NCBI GenBank assembly: GCA_021781285.1
Contig: JAJXXD010000097.1
Location: 1-5,450, forward strand
Length of the DNA stretch: 5,450 bases
Source of the DNA: a bacterium
Lineage (GTDB): Bacteria > SZUA-79 > Acidulodesulfobacterales > Acidulodesulfobacteraceae
Direction of reading: 5' to 3'
Shown: positions 1 to 5,450 of the stretch, piece after piece
Position numbering within the stretch: the first letter of the stretch is position 1
Layout of the letters: every line of letters starts with the position of its first letter
The notes under the pieces: generated by a model
Databases searched by the model: none
What the model saw: only the letters and a program-made list of their open reading frames with translations
What the model was told of the DNA's origin: nothing
Made by a program: the position numbers and the translations under genes

Positions 1-444
1 CTTTCTTACGAGCCCGCTGACTATATCTCCCTTCCTCTCGTTAAATTCGTTAAAAATATTTTTGTATTCTATTTCTTTTATTTTTTGGAAAATAACCTGT
101 TTTGCAACCTGCGCTTCTATTCTTCCGTAAATATTTTTTTCGACTTTAAGTCCCAGGCTGTCTCCGACAATAGCATCGGGGTCAACTTCCAGGGCTTCTT
201 CGAGGGATATTTCCATTTTAGTATTTTTAATATCCTCTACCACATGTTTAAACATAAAAACCTCGATCTCTCCGGTTTCTTCAGTAAAATGCGCTTCCAA
301 ATCGTAACCCTGACCAAGGTTTTTTCTGGCTATAGCAAGAATAGCCTGCTCTAAAGCCTCTACCACCAGATATCTTTCGATATTTTTATCTTTTGATACC
401 TGGTCTATCACCGGATTCAAATCGTTTATAATAATTTGCGGCAC
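1..444 (-). CDS. nusA: Transcription termination/antitermination factor NusA, N-terminal part (runs off the left edge)
   Basis: NusA binds RNA polymerase and the nascent RNA; it promotes hairpin-dependent pausing and termination and takes part in antitermination. The window holds the first 148 codons, in frame to base 1. The protein starts MPQIIINDLNPVIDQV and shows the NusA N-terminal domain that contacts the polymerase flap: the helix with VVEALEQAILAIARK (about residues 27-41), the VVEDI strand, the EISLEEAL segment and the AKQVIFQKIKEIE helix (about 116-128). It then enters the S1 domain with KGDIVSGLVRK, matching EGEIITGVVKK of E. coli NusA; the rest of S1 and the KH domains lie outside. 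The start is GTG at 444-442: an AAGGAG lies 7 nt before it and conserved sequence begins at once. It follows rimP by 30 nt, the classical rimP-nusA pair. No stop or frameshift is seen. Confidence 0.95.
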   Translation of the reverse strand, partial: MPQIIINDLNPVIDQVSKDKNIERYLVVEALEQAILAIARKNLGQGYDLEAHFTEETGEIEVFMFKHVVEDIKNTKMEISLEEALEVDPDAIVGDSLGLKVEKNIYGRIEAQVAKQVIFQKIKEIEYKNIFNEFNERKGDIVSGLVRK

Positions 445-451
445 CTTAAAA

Positions 452-457
452 CTCCTT
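452..457 (-). promoter_or_regulatory. Shine-Dalgarno site of nusA
   Basis: AAGGAG lies 7 nt upstream of the GTG at 444. It decides the start of nusA, since GTG is the only suitable codon at this distance. It is the only strong ribosome binding site in the window; rimP, truA and pilR have weak sites or none, and that of pilS is poorly spaced. Confidence 0.85.
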
Positions 458-474
458 AATTTTATAAATTTATA

Positions 475-954
475 TTATACGACTAATAAATTTCCTTTCT
501 TTATATCGCAAAAACCTACCGTCAGCGGTTTCTTTTCTATCTCGTCAAAAATCGTAACGCCGGCGTTTTCGTTTTCGCCGGATGTATCCGTTATCTCTCC
601 GATGAGATTCATTCTGCCTTCCATTTTATTTTTTAACGCTATTTTTACTCTTTTGCCTATAAATTTTTTATAGTCGTTAAACTTCAAAAGAACCCTGTTT
701 ACGCCGGGGGACGAAACTTCAAGGGTGTATTTAAATTTTATAATGTCTTTGACGTCCAGAATCATACTCAATTCCTTAGATATTTCGGATAAAGCCGATA
801 TATCTACTCCGCCGTCGGCATCGACATACACTCTTAAAATAGCGCCGCTGTTTTTTCTTGCGGGGAAAAACACCGCCCCCACAAGATAACATCCGTAATA
901 AGGTACTATATCCTCGATAATTTTTTCTATATCTTTTATTAAATTTTCATGCAT
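475..954 (-). CDS. rimP: Ribosome maturation factor RimP
   Basis: RimP binds the free 30S subunit and helps its late assembly. The 159-residue product has the family's length and layout. The N-terminal domain begins MHENLIKDIEKIIEDIV and reaches YYGCYLVGAVFF, which lines up with EALGFELVGIEF of E. coli. Next come LRVYVDADGGVDI, the helix SEISKELSMILDVKD and the signature LEVSSPGVNRVLL (normally LEVSSPGLDRPL, so D to N and P to V here). The C-terminal SH3-like barrel begins near FIGKRVKI and ends in IKKGNLLVV. The frame is open further upstream to a GTG at 981, giving 168 residues. ATG 954 is preferred because the extra codons are simply the read-through of a terminator-like hairpin and T-run and resemble no RimP. 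ATG 954 has no Shine-Dalgarno; the bases before it are almost all T, so initiation may depend on coupling (see the leader ORF). nusA follows after 30 nt. Confidence 0.93.
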   Translation of the reverse strand: MHENLIKDIEKIIEDIVPYYGCYLVGAVFFPARKNSGAILRVYVDADGGVDISALSEISKELSMILDVKDIIKFKYTLEVSSPGVNRVLLKFNDYKKFIGKRVKIALKNKMEGRMNLIGEITDTSGENENAGVTIFDEIEKKPLTVGFCDIKKGNLLVV

Positions 955-1003
955 AAAACAAAAAAAGCGGGTATAACCCACTTTTATATAAAAACCCTGT
1001 CAT
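947..1003 (-). CDS. Possible 18-codon leader ORF spanning the rimP attenuator
   Basis: An ATG at 1003 opens a short frame encoding MTGFLYKSGLYPLFLFYA. Its TGA (949-947) lies just inside rimP, so the rimP ATG (954) falls 5 nt before the leader stop in the sequence ATGCATGA. The frame runs through both arms of the terminator-like hairpin. If translated, ribosomes would melt the hairpin and end where rimP begins, which could explain how rimP is started without a Shine-Dalgarno. The leader ATG has only a weak AAAAAAGA before it. The peptide is rich in Leu, Phe and Tyr, but these are also what a T-rich sequence gives by chance. It may be accidental. Confidence 0.3.
   Translation of the reverse strand: MTGFLYKSGLYPLFLFYA
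955..985 (-). terminator. Intrinsic terminator-like hairpin directly before rimP (probable attenuator)
   Basis: On the minus strand GTGGG (981-977) pairs with CCCGC (971-967) around a TTATA loop, with one G-U pair. Seven T follow (966-960), then G and four T up to the rimP ATG at 954. An A-run at 985-982 can pair with the first T residues and lengthen the stem to about 9 bp. This is the standard shape of a Rho-independent terminator. It lies downstream of the only good promoter in the gap, so it may act as an attenuator in the rimP-nusA leader, or end the truA transcript, or both. A GGGT at 996-993 could compete with GGGT at 979-976 for the ACCC at 972-969, giving a possible alternative fold. 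A perfect 12-bp palindrome, TTTTATATAAAA (982-993), lies between them. The shape is seen; the regulation is inferred. Confidence 0.72.
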
Positions 1004-1032
1004 AAAATCTTTTTTATATACTATCATATAGA

Positions 1033-1061
1033 ATTATAAATAAAATTTAATAAAATATCAA
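1033..1061 (-). promoter_or_regulatory. Sigma70-type promoter for rimP-nusA
   Basis: On the minus strand the -35 box TTGATA (1061-1056) is followed by 17 nt and the -10 box TATAAT (1038-1033). That is one mismatch in the -35 box, a perfect -10 box and ideal spacing. The start would be near 1024-1027, giving a leader of about 70 nt. The -35 box overlaps the truA stop codon TGA (1060-1058). AT-rich DNA produces TATAAT-like words easily, but the paired boxes and the position at a gene boundary argue for a real promoter. It would free rimP and nusA from the pilus operon upstream. Confidence 0.7.
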
Positions 1062-1828
1062 CAATAAATTTTATGCCTGTATCTTACCGAGTATAAAAAA
1101 AGCCCGCAGGAAGGAGCGCATATAATATTATAGGCTTGATTTTCCCCTTTAAGCATATCGGTTAGGCGGTTAATATTCATTTTTCCGGTTCCGCATAAAA
1201 TTAAAGTTCCAACTATCCTTCTGACCATATGCCTTAAAAAACCTTCTCCCTCTATAAATATATCGAACCCGTAATGTTTCCGGCATATTTCTATTCCGGT
1301 AATTACTCTGTAATAATTTATGAACTTTTTTTCTTTTTCTCTTTTCGCAAAATTAAAAAAATTATTTCTTCCTAAAAAAAAACCTGCGGATTCATTTATT
1401 AGATTCATGCTCAACTCTTCTTTAATAAACCATGACCTGTCCGATAACAGCGGACTCCTGGATCCGGAATTTATTTTATAAAGATATGTTTTTGAAACGG
1501 TATCGCGTGTCGCGTGAAACGAATCATGCACTATTTCTATGTTCTTTACCGATATGTCGCGGGGCAGAATTCCGTTTAACGCAGCTTTAAACATATTTAA
1601 ATCATAATAAAAAGGAAGTTTAAAATTGGCAACCTGGTTTAAAGCATGAACGCCGGTATCCGTCCTACCCGAAACCAATAATTTTACGTCAAATTTCGTA
1701 ATAATTTTTATAGCTTTCAGTATTTCGTTTTCTACGGTTTTATTTCCCTCCGGCGCATTAATGCCGTTTTGAACCTGCCAGCCGTTATAATTAGTTCCGC
1801 AATATTCAAAAACCATTAAATAATTCAT
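1058..1828 (-). CDS. truA: tRNA pseudouridine(38-40) synthase TruA
   Basis: TruA changes uridines 38-40 of the tRNA anticodon arm to pseudouridine, in the cytoplasm. The 256-residue protein is normal in length. It opens with the family strand VFEYCGTNYNGWQVQ (6-20) and has TVENEILKAI (31-40). The catalytic motif SGRTDTGVHA (53-62) has its nucleophile at Asp57. KTYLY (113-117) carries the conserved active-site Tyr115, and GEGFLRHMVRRIVG (194-207) and APSCGLFLYSVRY (238-250) follow. The motif that is often HDF near position 155 reads NNF here, a mild departure. The ATG lies 7 nt after the pilR stop with only a weak GGA about 10 nt before it, so translation is probably coupled to pilR. A C-rich tail (RHKIYC) ends the protein. 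Its place behind a pilus two-component system suggests shared transcription, not shared function. Confidence 0.96.
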   Translation of the reverse strand: MNYLMVFEYCGTNYNGWQVQNGINAPEGNKTVENEILKAIKIITKFDVKLLVSGRTDTGVHALNQVANFKLPFYYDLNMFKAALNGILPRDISVKNIEIVHDSFHATRDTVSKTYLYKINSGSRSPLLSDRSWFIKEELSMNLINESAGFFLGRNNFFNFAKREKEKKFINYYRVITGIEICRKHYGFDIFIEGEGFLRHMVRRIVGTLILCGTGKMNINRLTDMLKGENQAYNIICAPSCGLFLYSVRYRHKIYC

Positions 1829-1835
1829 TTGATTA

Positions 1836-3326
1836 TTATCCGTTATTATCGCTTTTAGAAAGTATATATCTTAAAGACCTTAAAGACAAACCTAAACTTT
1901 TTGCGGCTTCCAATTTAGAATTTTCCTTTTTTATCCTGTTTGACGCTATATATTTCTCGACTTCTTTCATAAAATCGGGAAGCGATATATCCTTTTTTTT
2001 ATTGACGCGATCGAATATATCGGCTATCTCCGCCATATAATTTTCGGCGTCCGTCCTTTTGAACGAATCGTTTCCGCGAACTTTGCTCTTTTCTTTTTTA
2101 GAGCCGTTAAAAATATAATCGGGGAGACATTCTATGCCTATTTCTTTCGGCATATCGGCAACGCCGGATGTATCGCCGCCTTCGCAGTAAATACAGGCTC
2201 TTTCGATAAAATTTTCGAGTTCTCTGGTATTTCCCGGATAACCGTAATCCATAAGAGCGGACAGCGCCTGCTGAGAAATGGAATTTATCGTCTTTGAAAA
2301 CTTTTTTATAAAATAAGAAATAAGCGCGGGAATATCTTCTTTATGTTCCCTGAGCGGGGGCATCTCGATATTTATCGTATTTAGCCTGTAATATAAATCG
2401 TCTCTGAATTTTCCGGCAGATATTAATGCGTCCAAATCCTTATTCGTAGCGGCTATTATCTTAATCTTTGCAGGCTCTTCCATATTGGAGCCTAATTTTC
2501 TATATACCTTTTCCTGTAAAACTCTTAATAATTTAACCTGCGCCTGCATAGGCAGGTCGCCTATTTCGTCTAAAAAAAGAATTCCTCCGTCCGCATATTT
2601 TATCAATCCCATTTTATCGGCTTCCGCACCGGTAAACGCCCCTTTAACATAACCGAACAGTTCGCTTTCTATGAGATTATCTGGAATAGCGGCAAGATTA
2701 ACCGGTACGAAAGGAATATTTTTAAGACCGCCCGAATTTTTGGAATAAATTTCATAAATCAGCTTCGCGGCAAGTTCTTTTCCCGTTCCAGACTCGCCGG
2801 TAATAAGAATATTATTAAAGGATATAGAAATTAAGGATATCTCGCTTAGGATATTCTTTATAGCCTTAGATTCTCCTTTTATTTCCCCTGCGGAAAGACG
2901 AGCGGATTTCAGATTATTTAATTCGTTAAGAACGGAAAAATAGTCAACCGCTCTTTTGACGGTAATTTTAAATTCCTCATTGTCGAAAGGCTTCGTCAGA
3001 TAATCGAAAGCTCCCAATTTTATTCCTTCTATGCCGGTTTTAATATCCGAATACGCCGTCATTAATATAACGGGAACCTGCTTATATTTTGAGATAAAAT
3101 CCGCTCTTTCGCTCCTGAAATATTTTATGAAGTCTATGCCCGACATTTCCGGCATCTTAACATCCGATATAATCAAATTAAAATTTTTTTCATCGATAAG
3201 CTTTACTGCCGAACTTACGTTTTCGGCGGTAAAAATATCGTATCCTTCCAGTTTAAGAAGTATAGCTAGCGATTCAAGAATAGATTTTTCGTCGTCTATT
3301 ATTAATATTTTAGGTTTATTTTCCAT
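1836..3326 (-). CDS. pilR: Sigma54-dependent response regulator, NtrC family, PilR type
   Basis: This is a DNA-binding activator of RNA polymerase with sigma54; in known pilus systems PilR is phosphorylated by PilS and switches on the pilin gene pilA. The 496 residues hold a receiver domain (about 5-130) with acidic pair Asp11/Asp12, phospho-acceptor Asp55 in LIISDVKMPEMSG, Thr90 and Lys112 (TKPF). The AAA+ domain has Walker A GESGTGKE (177-184), the sigma54-contact loop GAFTGA (229-234), Walker B FLDEIGD with Asp253/Glu254, arginines in GKFRDDLYYRL (Arg308, Arg314) and GYPGNTREL near 362-370. A poorly conserved linker (about 395-445) leads to a Fis-type HTH, LEAAKSLGLSLRSLRYIL (472-489). The receiver has a few extra residues before VPVILMT. 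Start ATG 3326 gives a normal N-terminus but has no Shine-Dalgarno, and its surroundings are duplicated upstream. The PilR name rests on the pilC-pilS neighbours; AtoC- or ZraR-like proteins share this layout. Confidence 0.88.
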   Translation of the reverse strand: MENKPKILIIDDEKSILESLAILLKLEGYDIFTAENVSSAVKLIDEKNFNLIISDVKMPEMSGIDFIKYFRSERADFISKYKQVPVILMTAYSDIKTGIEGIKLGAFDYLTKPFDNEEFKITVKRAVDYFSVLNELNNLKSARLSAGEIKGESKAIKNILSEISLISISFNNILITGESGTGKELAAKLIYEIYSKNSGGLKNIPFVPVNLAAIPDNLIESELFGYVKGAFTGAEADKMGLIKYADGGILFLDEIGDLPMQAQVKLLRVLQEKVYRKLGSNMEEPAKIKIIAATNKDLDALISAGKFRDDLYYRLNTINIEMPPLREHKEDIPALISYFIKKFSKTINSISQQALSALMDYGYPGNTRELENFIERACIYCEGGDTSGVADMPKEIGIECLPDYIFNGSKKEKSKVRGNDSFKRTDAENYMAEIADIFDRVNKKKDISLPDFMKEVEKYIASNRIKKENSKLEAAKSLGLSLRSLRYILSKSDNNG

Positions 3327-3332
3327 TTAAAA
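3298..3332 (-). repeat. Direct repeat, copy 1 (holds the real pilR start)
   Basis: The 27 bases 3306-3332 recur exactly at 3373-3399. Similarity continues on the low-coordinate side with seven identical bases (3298-3304 against 3364-3370), separated from the core by A in this copy and GT in the other. This copy contains the start codon and about the first ten codons of pilR. With the second copy it brackets a 31-bp GC-rich element. Confidence 0.93.
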
Positions 3333-3393
3333 CCGTCATTGCGAGCGCAAGCGAAGCAATCTGATTATTAGTTATTTTAGGTTTATTTTCCAT
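3316..3393 (-). pseudogene. Decoy start of pilR: 25-codon ORF made by the duplication
   Basis: The upstream copy of the duplicated segment keeps its own ATG (3393) followed by the same seven codons as pilR (MENKPKI). It then reads TNN, crosses the inserted repeat as QIASLALAMT and stops at TAA 3318-3316, inside pilR. The core offset between copies is 67 bp, not a multiple of three, so this start cannot yield an extended PilR. Its stop lies about 10 nt beyond the real ATG at 3326, so ribosomes ending here could restart on pilR. It is probably a remnant of the original start context; whether it is translated is unknown. Confidence 0.55.
3333..3363. mobile_element. REP/MITE-like dispersed GC-rich repeat inserted between pilS and pilR
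   Basis: These 31 bases stand out from AT-rich surroundings. They begin CCGTCATTGCGAGCG and end GCGAAGCAATCTG. The ends form an inverted repeat (ATTGC with GCAAT), with an inner CGC/GCG pairing, so the RNA can fold into a small hairpin. From general knowledge, sequences of the type GTCATTGCGAG...GAAGCAATC are scattered in many copies through genomes of several unrelated bacterial groups, usually between genes. No transposase is present, so any movement would need help in trans. The flanking 35/36-bp duplication marks the junctions and supports insertion. Confidence 0.72.
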
Positions 3394-3399
3394 TTAAAA
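3364..3399 (-). repeat. Direct repeat, copy 2 (vestigial pilR start)
   Basis: The 27 bases 3373-3399 are identical to 3306-3332, and 3364-3370 match 3298-3304. The copy lies just after the pilS stop codon (3408-3406). It includes an ATG at 3393 that was probably the pilR start before the insertion, about 12 nt behind pilS. The GT/A difference between the copies suggests slight decay since the event, or an imperfect duplication. Confidence 0.92.
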
Positions 3400-3405
3400 A
3401 GCAAA

Positions 3406-5148
3406 TTAAGCCGGTATGTTTATTTTTATTAAAGTTCCTCTGCCCGCCCTGCTGATTATACTAGCTTCTCCGCCCAAGCTTTCCGTTATGGAATAAACTA
3501 TGGACAGCCCTAATCCAAAACCGTTTTCTTTAGTCGTAAAAAGCGGCTTGAACGCATTTTTCAAGGTAAAATCGTCCATCCCTTCTCCGTTATCCGAAAC
3601 GCTTATCGAAATATAATTTTTATCCGCGCCTTTTTTTATTTTCTTCGAGCCTATTCTAATAATTCCTGTTTCCGGCGCGCCGTTTTTAACGCCAACCGCC
3701 TTTCTTTCTATAGATTGTACGGCATTTTGAATTATATTGGCAAGTACCTGTCCAACCCTGCTTTTTTCCGAGAATATTTCCGCGTTTTTGCCGACGCTGT
3801 TATGTATTTTGATTGCGTTAAGGGAATACCTTAATATTAACTCTTCTAAAAATAAAAACAGGTTGAATTTTTCAAAATTTCCATTACCGCCTATAGTTTT
3901 AGACTTTATTTTTACAAAACCTAAGAAATCGCTTACCAGATTATCCAATTTATGGACTTCGGTCGTTATAATGCCCATTAACCTGCTATAGTCGCCTTCT
4001 TTGGAGTCCATATTATCCGAACTTAAAACATAAATAGACGTATTTATAGCCAAAAGCGGGTTTCTTATTTCGTGCGCAAGCCATCCGGCAAGTTTGCCGG
4101 CGGTCGTCAGCCCCTCGTTAATCTTAGACTCTAATTCCAACTGCTTTATATACGTTATATCTCTGAATAATAAAATATATCTGCCTATTTTATGTCCGCC
4201 GCTTTCCAGTTTAGTCATCCCAAACCCTAAAATCATATTTTTATGTTTTAATTCGAACCGTTTTAGATTATTTTCCGCGTCGGTTTCCCGGGTTATATCG
4301 CCAGACCCGTCATTCGCCGCCAATAAATCTACCGGAAAGTTTTCAAAAATATCGGATATTTTGACGTTAAATTTATGCAGAATACCGGATTTATGCTTAA
4401 AATCAACTTCGATATAATTTAAATTAAGCATCCCGATTGCGGCGTCATTCAAAAAAACAACCGAGTATTCTTCGTCGAGAACTATAATTCCCTGCGAAAA
4501 GCTGTTAAACAATTCCCTGTTAAAATTTTGCGAGCTTTTTATGAATTCATCCCTTTCGACAATCGTATCGCTCAGCATACCCAGTTCTCCGGAAAAATGA
4601 TACAGCAGCCAGCTGAATATTAAAACTCCCAGTATATTCGTGCTGGTTATAAATAACAGCTTATCCGGATTATATAAAAAATAGGAGTGGTATCCTATGT
4701 CGAAATAGTACTGCAAATCTGCCGAAAGCCCTATAGCTATGGCAGATGCGATACCGAATATCATTACTCCGGCTCTTAAAAAAATAAATCCGGAAATTAA
4801 TATTAATAAATAATATAAAAAAATGAATTTATCGTTTAAACCCCTGTTGAAGAGAACTACGAAAGATATAAAGACAAAATCGGCAGACAGCTGGACAAAG
4901 CCGAAATATACCAAAAATCGATAATTTTCCTTTTTTTTGAGATAAGCCAGGATTGCATAATAAATCAAGGTCAGTATTATTGCCGAAGCTATAAATAAGT
5001 AAACAAAAGCAGAGTAGCGGATTATACTTTTAAAATTAATCAGGATATAGGCGAGGATAATTACGGAAAAGGCGAGGATTCTGAAAATTATCGTAAATCT
5101 TATCTTATTGTATATATCTCTGTAAACGCTTTTATTATCGCTCTTCAT
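3406..5148 (-). CDS. pilS: Membrane sensor histidine kinase, PilS type (6 TM, PAS, HisKA, HATPase)
   Basis: This is an inner-membrane kinase expected to phosphorylate the NtrC-type regulator encoded next. In studied pilus systems PilS responds to pilin in the membrane. The 580 residues show six hydrophobic segments (about 17-38, 46-70, 78-100, 107-125, 127-147 and 163-184) with short loops and no large periplasmic domain. A PAS-like region follows (about 210-335, with GIIVLDEEYSVVFLNDAA). The HisKA H-box LAHEIRNPLLAI has phospho-acceptor His359, and the HExxN pattern suggests phosphatase activity too. The ATPase domain has N-box NIIQNAVQS (Asn475), G1 VSDNGEGMD (Asp519), the F-box-like PLFTTK and G2 GFGLGLSI (543-550). 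The start overlaps the pilC stop as ATGA; an AAGGG is nearly adjacent to the ATG, so coupling with pilC is likely. The protein looks intact. PilS is named from the topology and from pilC and pilR beside it. Confidence 0.9.
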   Translation of the reverse strand: MKSDNKSVYRDIYNKIRFTIIFRILAFSVIILAYILINFKSIIRYSAFVYLFIASAIILTLIYYAILAYLKKKENYRFLVYFGFVQLSADFVFISFVVLFNRGLNDKFIFLYYLLILISGFIFLRAGVMIFGIASAIAIGLSADLQYYFDIGYHSYFLYNPDKLLFITSTNILGVLIFSWLLYHFSGELGMLSDTIVERDEFIKSSQNFNRELFNSFSQGIIVLDEEYSVVFLNDAAIGMLNLNYIEVDFKHKSGILHKFNVKISDIFENFPVDLLAANDGSGDITRETDAENNLKRFELKHKNMILGFGMTKLESGGHKIGRYILLFRDITYIKQLELESKINEGLTTAGKLAGWLAHEIRNPLLAINTSIYVLSSDNMDSKEGDYSRLMGIITTEVHKLDNLVSDFLGFVKIKSKTIGGNGNFEKFNLFLFLEELILRYSLNAIKIHNSVGKNAEIFSEKSRVGQVLANIIQNAVQSIERKAVGVKNGAPETGIIRIGSKKIKKGADKNYISISVSDNGEGMDDFTLKNAFKPLFTTKENGFGLGLSIVYSITESLGGEASIISRAGRGTLIKINIPA

Positions 5149-5450
5149 CCCTTAATAGCTTTTCCGAGATTGAATATCGGCAGATACATCGCAACGACAA
5201 GCGTCCCTACGACCACTCCGAGAAATATTATTAACGCCGGCTCCAGCATCTGCGTCAGGTTATTTACGGCGTTATCGACTTCCTCGTCGTAATAATCGGC
5301 GACTTTGGCAAGCATTGCATCAAGATTTCCGGTTTTTTCTCCGACCATAACCATTTGGATAACGAGAGGGGGAAACAGCTTGGTTTTATTTAAAGCGGCG
5401 CTTAAAGGCGAACCTGAAGAAACATCTTCTTTCGTCTGCATTAAGGATTC
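5145..5450 (-). CDS. pilC: Type IV pilus inner-membrane platform protein PilC, C-terminal part (runs off the right edge)
   Basis: PilC (GspF/PulF family) is the inner-membrane platform on which the PilB and PilT motors act during pilus assembly and retraction. Only the last 101 residues are present and the frame stays open to base 5450; the ATG at 5441 is an internal Met, not a start. The conserved end of the second T2SSF domain is clear: the start of the helical bundle with SPLSAALNKTKLFPPLVIQM, then MVGEKTGNLDAML, then the ADYYDEEVDNAVNNL helix. The last membrane segment runs from LEPALIIFLG to VAMYLPIFNL, about 25 residues, followed by a short cytoplasmic tail GKAIKG. The TGA overlaps the pilS ATG by the usual ATGA. 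A type II secretion GspF has the same ending, but the following pilS-pilR pair favours PilC. Confidence 0.92.
   Translation of the reverse strand, partial: ESLMQTKEDVSSGSPLSAALNKTKLFPPLVIQMVMVGEKTGNLDAMLAKVADYYDEEVDNAVNNLTQMLEPALIIFLGVVVGTLVVAMYLPIFNLGKAIKG

Noticed and set aside
85..354. Plus-strand open frame of 89 codons
   Set aside because: It lies wholly opposite the nusA N-terminal domain, which is clearly the coding strand; composition is Phe/Ser-rich as expected of an antisense shadow.
463..474. 12-bp perfect palindrome TATAAATTTATA in the rimP-nusA gap
   Set aside because: Composed only of A and T in an AT-rich gap, with no GC stem or following T-run; expected by chance and not supported as an operator.
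474..479. TATAAT on the minus strand just before nusA, as a nusA promoter
   Set aside because: It overlaps the rimP stop and no -35-like hexamer occurs at 16-18 nt; it is likely chance in AT-rich DNA.
955..981. N-terminal extension of RimP from GTG 981
   Set aside because: The nine extra codons are the hairpin and T-run read as protein, have no counterpart in RimP, and the GTG has no ribosome site; ATG 954 fits the family.
955..1057. A tRNA in front of rimP, as metY in E. coli
   Set aside because: The gap is 103 nt, very AT-rich, with no T-loop GGTTCGAATCC-like motif or cloverleaf arms.
3031..3330. Plus-strand open frame of 99 codons
   Set aside because: Antisense to the PilR receiver domain, whose catalytic residues are all in place on the minus strand; no recognisable protein.
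3298..3399. A simple 67-bp tandem duplication or the start of a CRISPR-like array
   Set aside because: Only the outer 35/36 bp repeat and the 31-bp middle is single copy and of different composition; two repeats with one spacer inside a gene start do not make an array, and insertion with flanking duplication explains it better.
3737..4417. Two plus-strand open frames (3737-3991 and 4094-4417)
   Set aside because: Both are antisense to the kinase HisKA and PAS regions and show no family features.

Overview
This is an AT-rich bacterial window in which every supported gene lies on the minus strand. Reading along transcription, from high to low coordinates, the order is: 3' end of pilC (type IV pilus inner-membrane platform), a six-TM PAS/HisKA sensor kinase of PilS type, an NtrC-family response regulator of PilR type, truA (tRNA pseudouridine synthase), a 103-nt intergenic control region, rimP (30S maturation factor), and the 5' part of nusA (transcription factor), which runs off the left edge. 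The order pilC-pilS-pilR is familiar from Geobacter, Myxococcus and other deltaproteobacteria in the old sense, and the protein motifs fit that. The low G+C suggests an AT-rich, perhaps uncultivated lineage of that broad group. This placement is inference and the window cannot settle it.

Region 3298-5450 is the pilus regulatory part. pilC and pilS overlap by ATGA. The kinase carries all the catalytic boxes, and the regulator has an intact receiver, sigma54-type AAA+ and Fis-type HTH domains. The usual target gene pilA is not in the window. Between pilS and pilR sits a 31-bp GC-rich REP/MITE-like sequence. It is flanked by a near-perfect 35/36-bp direct duplication of the pilR start region, so pilR now has two copies of its start codon. 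The upstream copy opens a 25-codon decoy ORF that ends just inside the real gene.

Region 1058-1835 holds truA, only 7 nt behind pilR, so a housekeeping tRNA-modification gene appears to be the last gene of the pilus regulatory operon.

Region 445-1061 holds the start of a separate rimP-nusA transcription unit. A near-consensus sigma70 promoter (TTGATA-N17-TATAAT) overlaps the truA stop codon. About 45 nt after its predicted start lies a terminator-like hairpin with a seven-T run, which ends almost on the rimP start codon. Any RNA reaching rimP or nusA must pass through this hairpin. An 18-codon leader ORF spans it and overlaps the rimP start. The arrangement looks like an attenuator, possibly a feedback loop for NusA, which itself stimulates hairpin-dependent termination. 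This leader and the duplicated pilR start are the two most interesting items here.

No rRNA, tRNA, CRISPR array, complete insertion sequence or origin was found. No gene-free stretch exceeds 300 bases.
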